Position numbers and translations under genes: made by a program. Below the pieces are notes generated by a model. The model was not told the origin of the DNA. It was given only the letters and a program-made list of their open reading frames with translations, and searched no databases. DNA of 64,000 nt from Candidatus Lernaella stagnicola (lineage in GTDB: Bacteria > Lernaellota > Lernaellaia > Lernaellales > Lernaellaceae): assembly GCA_030765525.1 (NCBI GenBank), contig JAVCCK010000003.1, positions 240,502-304,501 of the forward strand, given 5' to 3'. Each line of letters opens with the position of its first letter. The first letter of the stretch is position 1. This document shows positions 19,458 to 27,905 of the stretch, piece by piece.

Positions 19458-19952
19458 TTATGGAATACGGGCCTGTAGCCATTGACCGACGCGGACCGTG
19501 GCGCTGACTCCGCCGCTGACCATAAACACCGAACGCAGGCGGTATCCCGCCAGTTCCCAATCGACGGTAAGCGACATTTTGCCGCGAATGCGCATCCGTT
19601 CCGACAGTACAACTTCCGCCCGGCGCATCGTAAAATACGGAATCCAAAAGGGCTTTTTCGCGCCGCGACGCCAGAAATGAAAACCGCGGGGGGTCATTAC
19701 GATCATCCCGTTACCGCGCGCCAGCATTCCCCATCCAACGAACCGACCGGCCTCGGTATCGTCTTCGACGATGCGGGTCTCGAGGTAGTAGCCGCCGAAT
19801 TCGGCCTCCGATGCTTCCCTGGGGTCGGGGCTTTGGAGGTCTTCGGGAAGTGGGTACTTCCGCTTCAAGCGGGTAAGAAGCCACCACCAGAAGCCGACAT
19901 TGACCACAGTCACGGCGGCAAGGATGAGGACGATGAGAACGGCGACGTCCAT
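19458..19952 (-). CDS. One-TM protein, possibly with a PH-like domain
   Basis: 164 residues. One membrane helix at about residues 4-26 (VLIVLILAAVTVVNVGFWWW) is followed by basic residues and a soluble C-terminal beta-rich region (MTPRGFHFWRRGAKKPFWIP then repeated amphipathic strands). The strand pattern is reminiscent of small bacterial PH-like domains, but this is a weak impression. It starts 5 nt after the stop of the SurA-like lipoprotein gene, so the two are likely cotranscribed. No family could be assigned with confidence. Confidence 0.65.
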   Translation of the reverse strand: MDVAVLIVLILAAVTVVNVGFWWWLLTRLKRKYPLPEDLQSPDPREASEAEFGGYYLETRIVEDDTEAGRFVGWGMLARGNGMIVMTPRGFHFWRRGAKKPFWIPYFTMRRAEVVLSERMRIRGKMSLTVDWELAGYRLRSVFMVSGGVSATVRVGQWLQARIP

Positions 19953-19957
19953 GGCCG

Positions 19958-21076
19958 TTATTGGAGGTATTGCTTGATGTTGGGCTCGAAATACACAACC
20001 GGATAGCGATGCGCCGTCAGGGATTGAGCAAGGCTGCGCGTGGCCTCGACCCGCAATTCCTCGGTGGCGCGCTCGATCATCACGTCTCGAATGGAATCAA
20101 AGGGGGGCGGATCGCCGCCGAAGCTCAGTTCGTCTTTGTGCGCCTCGTAATAGGCGCGCGCGTTATTCGAGGATGCCTTGATGTCCTCCCCGAGGATTTC
20201 CTCACGCGTGACGCGGCTGAGCGTGCCGACCTCGACGATCTTTTTGCGTGTTTCGAATTCCGGGCCCGAGTCCCACCCTTCGCGTTTGACCCACGTGTGG
20301 ATGATATCTTCCCCGATGATGTATTCGACAACCTTTTTGGGATTTGGGTGCTTGCGAAGTAATTTCCTGGTTTCCGGCGGCGTTTCGTCCAATCGCATGA
20401 GGAGGTTGCCGACGGTGTATTGATAATCCTGGCCGGTGGCGATCGTTTCCTCCAGCTTGGGCCAGTCTTTTTTCCCTTCCGATTGAAAGACATTGAAGCG
20501 GGACAGCAGTTCGAAATCGATCTTTACTCCCCACTCTTTGGCCAGTTCGCGTTTTTTCATATTGTACGCGTTGTCCAACATGCGCCCGAGGAGTCGGTGG
20601 CGGGTGTCCTCTTGGTGCTCGGCGAACGGATACTTCTCTTTGTCTTTGACGACCCTGTCATATTCCGCGCGGACCTGTTCGTCGGTGAGTTTGATATCCT
20701 TGAGCAACTCGACCTTCGCCAGTTCGTTGACCGCACCATAGGAATGCAGGCGCAACGACTTACGAAATGCCTTTTTCTTGAAAAACTTCCGGCGCACGCC
20801 TTCCAGGTAAAACGTCGATTCGACCACGAGCTTCTCCAGAAAATCGCGTTTGCCCTCAAGGGTGAGGTACTGGGCGCGGTTTTGGATCGGTACGCGGGAA
20901 ACGGCGGCCTCGAAATACGAGTGTGTAACCTGAAACTTCCCCTTGCCGATATCGGCGAGGATCGGGTCGCCGTCTTCGGTCATCGGCTGTTGATCGGATC
21001 GTGGTCCGGTACAAGAAGCGCATGCAAATGCGCCGATTGCCAGCAAAACCATAAAAATTTTCGTCAAACGTCGCAC
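19958..21076 (-). CDS. SurA N-domain-like periplasmic lipoprotein without visible parvulin domain
   Basis: 372 residues from a GTG at 21076 with an excellent ribosome site (GGAGGTGG, 7 nt upstream); the frame stays open to 21205 but that part has no ribosome site and no signal. A signal peptide ends at a lipobox-like AFACASC. The mature protein is Lys/Glu-rich and helical, with segments typical of SurA/PrsA chaperone arms (VTHSYFEAAVSRVP, then LTDEQVRAEYDRV, and ARAYYEAHKDEL). No GGDLG-type parvulin signature is visible, so it may be a chaperone-only relative. A role in outer-membrane protein folding is inference. Confidence 0.75.
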   Translation of the reverse strand: MRRLTKIFMVLLAIGAFACASCTGPRSDQQPMTEDGDPILADIGKGKFQVTHSYFEAAVSRVPIQNRAQYLTLEGKRDFLEKLVVESTFYLEGVRRKFFKKKAFRKSLRLHSYGAVNELAKVELLKDIKLTDEQVRAEYDRVVKDKEKYPFAEHQEDTRHRLLGRMLDNAYNMKKRELAKEWGVKIDFELLSRFNVFQSEGKKDWPKLEETIATGQDYQYTVGNLLMRLDETPPETRKLLRKHPNPKKVVEYIIGEDIIHTWVKREGWDSGPEFETRKKIVEVGTLSRVTREEILGEDIKASSNNARAYYEAHKDELSFGGDPPPFDSIRDVMIERATEELRVEATRSLAQSLTAHRYPVVYFEPNIKQYLQ

Positions 21077-21247
21077 GTTCTTCCACCTCCGATTACGGTA
21101 GCAGCTAACTAAACACAAAGCGGGCCGGTGCTCAAGTGGGCCGGCAATGAGCCGCAGTGCCCCGCTTTTGCTGGACATTCCGGGTGTTGGGGAGAATTCC
21201 GCCAAACTCTCAGGTATTTAGCCAAAATGATAATCTCCTTCTATTCC

Positions 21248-21277
21248 TTGACGCCTTGGTTATTGCACCTCTATAAT
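21248..21277 (+). promoter_or_regulatory. Sigma-70-type promoter of the C25 protease gene
   Basis: TTGACG (21248-21253) and TATAAT (21272-21277) are separated by 18 nt, which is 11 of 12 consensus bases. A start of transcription near 21284 would leave about an 85-nt leader before the ATG at 21369. It lies in the 292-nt space between the SurA-like gene and the protease gene, which holds no other obvious gene. Confidence 0.75.
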
Positions 21278-21368
21278 TCCGCCTCGGAGAAGCCGTAAAA
21301 TCGAATCGGTGAGAATCGATTCCTTCGATGTTCAACGAGTGCCCGCAGGCCCAAAGGAGCAATCTTCC

Positions 21369-23564
21369 ATGAAACGCCTGATTTTGTTGTTTACCGTGGT
21401 CTTTATGTTTTTCGGCGTCGGTCCGGCCGCGGCAACGTGGTTCGACGTGCTGAACGTTGAGCCGACGCCCGCGCAGGTGGACGTCATCACCGCCGATGTC
21501 GACGGATTCACCTTGCGCCTGACGGTGCCCGGTTTCGATGTTACCGAACCTGAACCAGGGTTCGCGAAAATTGAAATTCCCGGCGCCGGTATCGCCGGAG
21601 CCGCCGGTCAGCCGCAATTGCCGACGATCACCCGCCTCGTGCGCGTCCCGCTGGGCGCCGACGTGCGCGTCACCGTGCGCGCCTCGTTCGAGGAAATCGC
21701 GCTCTCGGCCCTCAACGGCGCACCTCGGCTGATGCCTGTGCAACCCTCGGTCCCGAAGATTCCGGGGGCCCTGGAAAACGCCGTGTTTATGATCGACGAA
21801 AGCGCTTACCGGCAAACCACGTCCGTGTTCGCCTCGGGCGTGAAAATCGTTGATGAAGGCATGATGCGTGGGTACCGGGTCGTCACACTGCGGATGCAGC
21901 CGGTCAATTACAATCCGGCACGTCAAGCGATTCAAGTGGCGGGCGAGATGGAAGTCGACGTGGAATTCGAGGGTGCCGATTGGGCCGAAACCCAGTACCT
22001 CGAAGACCGTTTGGGCGACCCGCGCTCCGCGGCGATGGCTCAGATTTCGTTGGTCAATTTCAACAACTTCCCGAAGCCTTTCAAGGACAAGCCGGCGCCC
22101 TTCACGGCCACCAGTTACGTGATGATCGCCCCGGCGGCGGTATACAACAATCCGGACATTCAGGAACTCATCGAATGGAAAGCCCAGCGCGGTTTCGATG
22201 TGGTCCCCTTGACGCTGGAGGAAATCGGCAGCACACCGGCGGATATCACGTTGTACCTGCGTGACGCTTACGAGAACTGGGAACGCCCGCCCTCGTATGT
22301 GCTGGTGCTCGGCGATACGCCCATCGTTCCGCAATTCTCCGGTACGACCGGCGGTGCCCTGGCGACGGACTTGTACTTCGGATCGATGACCGAAGGCGAC
22401 TACTTCCCCGACATCGGCGTCGGCCGCCTGCCCTTCCGCACGGACCAACACGTTCGGAATATGGTCAACAAGATCCTGAGTTACGAGCAGCAAGAATGGA
22501 CGACCAACGACAGTTGGACACGGCACGCCACCTTCATGGCCAGCCGCGACAACTGGAACATTTCCGAAGGTACGCATAACGCGGTGTGCAGCTACTTCCT
22601 GGAGCCCAACGGCTTCTCGTGCACCAAGGTGTTTTCTCAGCACGGCGGCACGACCGCGCAGGCGATGGCCGCGCTCAACTCCGGTCCGACGATTCATGCC
22701 TACTCCGGGCACGGCTCCCAAACCAGTTGGGCCGACGGTCCGCCGATCAGCCAAGCCAACGTGCGCAACCTCACGAATCCGACGACGCCGCTGATACTGT
22801 CGCACTCGTGCCTGACCGGCAGCTACGCAATGCCCGAATGCTTCGGCGAAACCTGGGTGCGCGTGGCCCGCGGCGGTCTCGCTTTCTGGGGGGCTTCGGA
22901 CAGCACGTACTGGGATGAGGACGACATCCTCGAAAAAGCCATGTTCCAAGGGTGGATGACCGGCGGCGGCAAACTCACGTCGATGCCCTGGACCAGCGCG
23001 ATGCTCGATTACTCGCTGATCAAGCTGCACGAATTCTACAGCGGCGGCGGGCGTACGAAGCATTACTTCGAAATGTACAACCTGTTCGGCGATCCGGAAG
23101 TCATGCTTTACAGCCGGCCGCCGGTGGAATTCACGCCGCTGCTCCCGTCTTACGTAACGCCGGGCTCCACTTCCATCGACGTCACGGTGCCGGGTGTGGC
23201 CGGCGCGATGGTCGGCATCTACGCCGACGGCGAAACCTGCGGTTGCGGCTTCACCGACGCATCGGGACAGGTGACGGTGGAATTGTTCCGCAATCTCCCG
23301 ACCAAGGCCGATGAGCTGACGTTGACCATCACCGGCGAAAACCTCGCCGCGTACAGCGTCGAGATTCCGATCGGATCGAGTGTCGATGACGATGACGACG
23401 ACACGACCGGTGACGATGACGCCACCGATGACGACGCCACCGACGACGATGACGCCACCGACGATGACGCAATCGATGACGATGCGGTCGACGACGACGA
23501 CACGACCGGCGCCGACGATGACGATGACGACGACGATAACGACAGCGGCGGCGGCTGCGGCTGA
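21369..23564 (+). CDS. Gingipain-like C25 cysteine protease with Asp-rich C-terminal tail
   Basis: 731 residues from the ATG at 21369 (AGGAG 9 nt upstream, then signal peptide LILLFTVVFMFFGVGPAAA); the frame opens earlier at 21309 without a signal. A propeptide region (about 30-240) precedes the C25 domain, with catalytic His448 in YSGHGSQTSW and Cys481 in LSHSCLTGSY. The 33-residue His-Cys spacing equals that of Porphyromonas RgpB. An Ig-like domain (about 590-670) follows, then a 53-residue Asp/Thr-rich stretch and a terminal GGGCG. The tail may be a flexible or calcium-binding linker ending in an anchoring signal. Secreted or surface-located. It has its own promoter and a strong terminator. 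Confidence 0.9.
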   Translation: MKRLILLFTVVFMFFGVGPAAATWFDVLNVEPTPAQVDVITADVDGFTLRLTVPGFDVTEPEPGFAKIEIPGAGIAGAAGQPQLPTITRLVRVPLGADVRVTVRASFEEIALSALNGAPRLMPVQPSVPKIPGALENAVFMIDESAYRQTTSVFASGVKIVDEGMMRGYRVVTLRMQPVNYNPARQAIQVAGEMEVDVEFEGADWAETQYLEDRLGDPRSAAMAQISLVNFNNFPKPFKDKPAPFTATSYVMIAPAAVYNNPDIQELIEWKAQRGFDVVPLTLEEIGSTPADITLYLRDAYENWERPPSYVLVLGDTPIVPQFSGTTGGALATDLYFGSMTEGDYFPDIGVGRLPFRTDQHVRNMVNKILSYEQQEWTTNDSWTRHATFMASRDNWNISEGTHNAVCSYFLEPNGFSCTKVFSQHGGTTAQAMAALNSGPTIHAYSGHGSQTSWADGPPISQANVRNLTNPTTPLILSHSCLTGSYAMPECFGETWVRVARGGLAFWGASDSTYWDEDDILEKAMFQGWMTGGGKLTSMPWTSAMLDYSLIKLHEFYSGGGRTKHYFEMYNLFGDPEVMLYSRPPVEFTPLLPSYVTPGSTSIDVTVPGVAGAMVGIYADGETCGCGFTDASGQVTVELFRNLPTKADELTLTITGENLAAYSVEIPIGSSVDDDDDDTTGDDDATDDDATDDDDATDDDAIDDDAVDDDDTTGADDDDDDDDNDSGGGCG
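23385..23543 (+). repeat. GAY-codon repeat encoding the Asp-rich tail
   Basis: A 159-bp tract made largely of GAC/GAT codons with interspersed ACC, GCC and ACG, encoding residues 673-725 of the C25 protease as imperfect units of the type DDDATDD. The mixture of GAC and GAT reduces perfect repetition, which suggests selection for the amino acids rather than recent slippage. On the other strand it reads as Val/Ile-rich and creates a false membrane protein. Confidence 0.85.
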
Positions 23565-23585
23565 TCGCTCAACCATAGACATTCC

Positions 23586-23624
23586 CATACCGGCAAAGCC
23601 TTCGGGCTTTGCCGGTATGCTTTT
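23586..23624 (+). terminator. Rho-independent terminator with UUCG tetraloop
   Basis: A perfect 15-bp stem (CATACCGGCAAAGCC, 23586-23600, with its complement at 23605-23619) closes on a TTCG loop, the extra-stable cUUCGg tetraloop, and is followed by CTTTT. It lies 22 nt after the C25 protease stop and 85 nt before the next gene. This is the strongest terminator in the window. Confidence 0.95.
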
Positions 23625-23708
23625 AACCCACCGCGTCGCTTCCTTCGACTCAAGTTTGCCAGCCGGCCCCTCGTCGCGTAGAACACGAAAGATCCTGGAG
23701 GGCTTCTT

Positions 23709-25103
23709 TTGACGCGCAATTCGGTTCGCGAAATGACATTCGGCCGGCGTGTAATTTACGCGTCGGGTGAACTTGGTGTTGCACTGACTCCGGCGATGGT
23801 CGTGGGTTGGCTGATGTATTTTTATCTCGGCAGAACCGATGGCGACGGCGGGAAAACCGTCCTCGTCCCCTACCTTGCCTTCGCCGCCATTAACATGCTG
23901 GGACGCATCATCGACGGCTTCGCGGATCCCCTGATCGGGTTCTTTTCCGACCGGACGCGCTCGCGCCACGGACGCCGCCGGCCATGGATTCTCATTGGCG
24001 CGCCGTTTCTGAGTTTGTTCGGCATCATGTTGTGGTACCCGCCGGATAGCGCCGCTTCGTGGCTTAATATCATTTGGCTGGCCATCGGCCTGGGCGGTTT
24101 TTGGGTTTCGTTCACGGTGGTGGTCGCCCCGTACATTTCCCTGCTACCGGAGATTTCACGCGACGACCGCGAACGCGTCGAGCTTTCCATTTACATGAGC
24201 GCGGCCGATATCATTGGAATGCTCATGGCCACAGTGGGCATCGGCCTGCTGATCAAAGCCGCCGCGGGCGGGCTTCGGCTCGGGCCATTGGCTTTCGGCG
24301 ATGGCTACAAATTGGCGGCGTGGCTCCTGGCGATCGTATCGCTTTTGTCTTTCTGGCTCGTCGTATTGGGCACGCGGGAAAAGCCGGACTCAAAAGCCAA
24401 ACGCGTGCCCTTTGATTTTTTCGAAGCCTTCAGTCGTTGCTGGAGCAATCCGTCGTTTTCGCCGTATTTGATTTCGATCGCCTTTTTCCGGATGTCGATC
24501 GACCTATTGCTGGCGATGATTCCTTTTCTCGTCACGATCGTGATGGGCTACGGCGAACACGTCGCCGGTTATTTACAGGGCGGCATTATCCTGCTTGCCG
24601 TGCCGCTGGTCGCCGCGCTTTATCCATTGGCCGAGCGGTTAACCAAACGGCGCGTGTTTTTGGTGTCGCAGTTTGTGATGGGCGCAGTGCTGTTCATGCT
24701 CGTCACGGTGCGCGACCTGCCCTTCTTCGGTTGGTTGGTGAACGCCGCAGTGGGCGGCATGCTGTCGGACTCGGAAGTCATGATGGCGCACGTCGTGGTG
24801 TTGTTTCTGCCGGCGTTGCTGCCGATTGCCGTCCTGTTCGCCATCCCGCGACCGATGATGGCCGACGTGATCGATATGGACACCCGCCTGACCGGGTACC
24901 GCCGCGAGGCCATGTACGTCGGTCTAGAAAGCTTTGTGACGAAACTCGCCGCCGGGCTGGCAGGTGTTTTCGGCCCGGCGATGCTGGCGATTTTCGGCGA
25001 CACCACGGCCTCACCGTGGGGAATATTGCTCATCGGCCCGTTGTGCGGATTCTTTTTATTGGCGAGCGGCTTCGTGTTCCGCTACTACCCGATCAACAAG
25101 TAG
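23709..25103 (+). CDS. GPH-family MFS symporter (sugar or glycoside:cation type)
   Basis: 464 residues starting at TTG, with GGAGG about 8 nt upstream. Twelve predicted helices; the N-terminal pattern GELGVALTPAMV and the loop GFADPLIGFFSDRTRSRHGR-RRPWI match the glycoside-pentoside-hexuronide:cation symporter family (MFS_2), as does a charged loop mid-protein (TREKPDSKAKRVPFDFFEAF). Members carry sugars, but related proteins carry lipids or other solutes, so the cargo is open. It stands alone after the UUCG terminator, convergent with the thiolase gene. Confidence 0.85.
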   Translation: MTRNSVREMTFGRRVIYASGELGVALTPAMVVGWLMYFYLGRTDGDGGKTVLVPYLAFAAINMLGRIIDGFADPLIGFFSDRTRSRHGRRRPWILIGAPFLSLFGIMLWYPPDSAASWLNIIWLAIGLGGFWVSFTVVVAPYISLLPEISRDDRERVELSIYMSAADIIGMLMATVGIGLLIKAAAGGLRLGPLAFGDGYKLAAWLLAIVSLLSFWLVVLGTREKPDSKAKRVPFDFFEAFSRCWSNPSFSPYLISIAFFRMSIDLLLAMIPFLVTIVMGYGEHVAGYLQGGIILLAVPLVAALYPLAERLTKRRVFLVSQFVMGAVLFMLVTVRDLPFFGWLVNAAVGGMLSDSEVMMAHVVVLFLPALLPIAVLFAIPRPMMADVIDMDTRLTGYRREAMYVGLESFVTKLAAGLAGVFGPAMLAIFGDTTASPWGILLIGPLCGFFLLASGFVFRYYPINK

Positions 25104-25144
25104 ACTCGCCGCGGAACATCGCTCGTCCCAAGGCCGGCGGCGCG

Positions 25145-26452
25145 TTATTCCACCGCCTCCAACACCGCAGCCCCCGACAACCCGCCGGCGGCACAAATCG
25201 CCAGCAGCGCCATGTTTTTATCGGTCCGGTACAGTTCGTTAACCATCGTGGTAACCATCCGCGCGCCGGTCGCCCCAAAAGGGTGCCCCAACGCGATCGA
25301 GCCGCCGTAAAGGTTGATCTCTTCCGGCGCGACCTCGCCCACCGCCTTCTCGCGCCCCAGCCGCTGTCGCGCCCAGGATTCGCTCCCGAGCATTTTCAGG
25401 ACGCTGAGCACTTGCGCGGCGAACGCCTCGTGGATGTCGATGACATCGATGTCGGCCAAGGTCGCCCCGGCGCGGTCTAACGCTTCGGGAATGGAAATGG
25501 CCGGCCCGATAAGCAACTGATCGGCGGGGTCCACGGCGCCGTAGGACCAACTGCGGAATGCCGCCCGCGGCGTGTAGCCGAGCGCCCGCGCCTTGGCTTC
25601 ATTCATCAACAACACGCCCGCCGCGCCGTCGGTGAGCGCGCTGGAGTTGCCGGCGGTAAGCGTGCCGTTCTTTTTGAACGCCGGGCGCAATTTCGCCAAC
25701 TTTTCGAGGGAAGAATCGCCGCGCACGATTCCATCGGCGTGAATGCGCTTACCATCGGGGGTGTCGACTGGGACGATTTCGTCGGCGAAGCGACCGGTGG
25801 CAACAGCCGCGGCGGCCCTTTGATGGGATTGCAGCGCGAAGCGATCCTGCGCCTCGCGGCTGATCGCGTTTCGCTTGGCCATTTTTTCGCTGGACTCACC
25901 CATCAGTTCACCGGTCGTGCGTTCTCGAACCGAAGGGGTTCGCGGCACGAGATCGCGTCTGACGTCCAACTTGCCCAGCAATGCGAAATAGTCTTTCACC
26001 GTGGAACGCGAACTCATGAACACCGGGGCGGCTTTGTGAACGAAGCTGCGAGGCATCATGACCTCGGCGTTGCTCGTGGAGTCGCTACCACCCGCAACCA
26101 CGACGTCGGCCTCGCCGCGCTCGATCATGCCGACAGCGTCGGTGATCGCTTTCAGGCTCGTGGTGCACGCGCGGGTGACGGTCGTCGCCTCCACCTCGGG
26201 CAGGCCCAGGTCCAGGATAATCTCGCGCCCAATATTGACGGCGGTGCTGGGCAGGATGACTCCGCCCCACATGATGCTGTCGATTTCCCGCCACGGCAGT
26301 TGCAGCTTCTCCAACAGGCCGCGCACGACAATGACGCCCAGGTCAATCGTGTCCAACTTGGTGAAGTCGCCAAAAGCCCTCAGGAAAGGCGTCCGCACGC
26401 CGCCCACGATAACCGCGCGACGCTTGCTGCTCTGTTGTTTCCGCTTCGCCAT
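25145..26452 (-). CDS. Acetyl-CoA acyltransferase (thiolase), FadA2/FadI-like
   Basis: 435 residues, a normal thiolase length. Catalytic residues are visible: C96 (TRACTTSLK), H390 (GHPFGATGAR) and C420 (CAAGG). The usual GLGAA after the second Cys is replaced by LSGAAVLEAV. It cleaves 3-ketoacyl-CoA to acetyl-CoA plus a shortened acyl-CoA, the last step of beta-oxidation. It has an AAAGGA ribosome site and lies 16 nt after the FabG4-like gene as the last gene of the fatty-acid operon. The best match in gene order is mycobacterial fadA2 (Rv0243). Confidence 0.92.
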   Translation of the reverse strand: MAKRKQQSSKRRAVIVGGVRTPFLRAFGDFTKLDTIDLGVIVVRGLLEKLQLPWREIDSIMWGGVILPSTAVNIGREIILDLGLPEVEATTVTRACTTSLKAITDAVGMIERGEADVVVAGGSDSTSNAEVMMPRSFVHKAAPVFMSSRSTVKDYFALLGKLDVRRDLVPRTPSVRERTTGELMGESSEKMAKRNAISREAQDRFALQSHQRAAAAVATGRFADEIVPVDTPDGKRIHADGIVRGDSSLEKLAKLRPAFKKNGTLTAGNSSALTDGAAGVLLMNEAKARALGYTPRAAFRSWSYGAVDPADQLLIGPAISIPEALDRAGATLADIDVIDIHEAFAAQVLSVLKMLGSESWARQRLGREKAVGEVAPEEINLYGGSIALGHPFGATGARMVTTMVNELYRTDKNMALLAICAAGGLSGAAVLEAVE

Positions 26453-26468
26453 GATCGATCCTTTCCGC

Positions 26469-27905
26469 TTAAGCGCCTACGTAGTTTCCGCCGCAGATCC
26501 GCCAGATTTGCCCGCTCAGCGACCACGCGCCGGGCCCGGCTAGGTAGGTGATGACTTCGGCCACGTCTTCGGGCAAGCCGCCCTGCCCCAGGTTCGCCAA
26601 ACGCCGCGCCACTTCCCGCGTCGCCACGGGAATGGCCGCGGTCAGCCGGGTCTCGATAAAGCCCGGCGCTACGGCATTCACCGCGATGCCCTTTGGCGCC
26701 AAGGTCGGCGCCAACGCTTCGACATATCCAATGACGCCGGCTTTCGACGCCGCGTAATTCGTCTGCCCCACGTTGCCGGCAATGCCCGCGATCGAGGAGA
26801 GGAACACGATGCGACCACCCGCGTTCATGCGCGGCAGCAGCTTTTCATTCACCGCCATCATCCGGACGAGGTTGACGTTGAGCGTCGTGTCCCACCGTTC
26901 TTCGTCCATGTTTTGCAGCATCTTGTCGCGCGTGACGCCCGCGTTGTGAACGACAATATCCAGACCGCCGAACTGTTTCTTCACATAGTCGGCGATGATT
27001 TTGGGAGCGTCGGCGTCGGTGATGTCGCACAGCAGCAAGGAGCCCTTGACCTCGCCGGCCAACACGCTGGCCGGGCCGTCGTCGGCCGGTCGGTCAAGCA
27101 CGATGACCCGCGCCCCTTCGCGAGCGAACGCCCTGGCGATGGCAGCGCCGATGCCGCGGGCCGCACCGGTCACCAGCGCGGTTTTGCCGTCGAGCGGTCG
27201 CTGAAAGGATTCCGGCTTCGTGCCGACGACCGCGTTGGACACGGTCAGTTGCTGTCCCGACACATAAGCCGAGCGGTACGACAGCAAGAAGCGCAGCAGC
27301 GGCTCGATTCGTTCTTCGGCGCCTGGGTCGACGAACAACAAATTGGCCGTGGCGCCTTTTTTGCCGATCTCCCGCCCGGCGCTTTTCGTGAAACCAACGA
27401 GGGCGCGCGCCGCCGCCGCGGCCAGCGGATTTTTCGTCGCCGCGGGCGATGGGGCAAGGATCAGCACGCGCCCGCAAGCCGCCAAGGAGCGGACATTGTG
27501 ATGGTAGAAATCGTAAACCTGTTTGAGCTGTTCAGGCTTCTCGATCGCCGTGGCGTCGAATACGAGCGCGTGCGGTTTTTTTGCCGCCGACTGCTCATCG
27601 GGTTGGAAGGCACGCGGCAATCGGCCCCAGGCTTCTCCCTCTTTTTTGAACGCCGCGATGAGTTTGTCGTCGCCGGCTAAAAAGGTTTCGGCTCCGGCCG
27701 CGGCCAGCGCGTGCGCCGCAAACCGCGTCGTCGTGGAGTGGCCAAGCTGCGCGAACACGACGGGTAGGCCCTCCAATTCCTGCTGCCGCCACGGTGTGTG
27801 GTCACGCTTGAGTTTTTGCGGCATGGGAATCGGCAACCCCATGGCTTTAATGATTTTGCGCGCCGTGGGTCGAGCGCCGAGGTCGACAAGAAAATCACTC
27901 ATCAT
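26469..27905 (-). CDS. High-molecular-weight 3-ketoacyl reductase, FabG4-like SDR
   Basis: About 478 residues, twice a standard FabG. The N-terminal half (about 1-230) is a degenerate Rossmann-like domain, and the C-terminal half is a full SDR: TGAARGIGAA (about 242-251), HNAGVTRDKML, and the YAASKAG active site (about 382-388). This layout is that of FabG4 (Rv0242c) of mycobacteria, which interconverts 3-ketoacyl and 3-hydroxyacyl thioesters. The start is one of two tandem ATGs (27905 or 27902) behind GGGAG; both overlap the MaoC stop by about 10 nt. An in-frame extension to 27986 is ignored. Confidence 0.9.
   Translation of the reverse strand: MMSDFLVDLGARPTARKIIKAMGLPIPMPQKLKRDHTPWRQQELEGLPVVFAQLGHSTTTRFAAHALAAAGAETFLAGDDKLIAAFKKEGEAWGRLPRAFQPDEQSAAKKPHALVFDATAIEKPEQLKQVYDFYHHNVRSLAACGRVLILAPSPAATKNPLAAAAARALVGFTKSAGREIGKKGATANLLFVDPGAEERIEPLLRFLLSYRSAYVSGQQLTVSNAVVGTKPESFQRPLDGKTALVTGAARGIGAAIARAFAREGARVIVLDRPADDGPASVLAGEVKGSLLLCDITDADAPKIIADYVKKQFGGLDIVVHNAGVTRDKMLQNMDEERWDTTLNVNLVRMMAVNEKLLPRMNAGGRIVFLSSIAGIAGNVGQTNYAASKAGVIGYVEALAPTLAPKGIAVNAVAPGFIETRLTAAIPVATREVARRLANLGQGGLPEDVAEVITYLAGPGAWSLSGQIWRICGGNYVGA

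Noticed and set aside
23385..23543. Asp-rich tract considered as a CRISPR or tandem DNA repeat array
   Set aside because: It is in-frame coding sequence without spacers; irregular GAC/GAT use argues for protein-level repetition.
21210..23969. A 919-codon open frame on the minus strand across the C25 protease gene, with Val/Ile-rich stretches like membrane helices
   Set aside because: It is antisense to a protease with intact catalytic residues, signal peptide, promoter and terminator. The hydrophobic stretch is only the complement of the GAY repeat (GTC/ATC codons).
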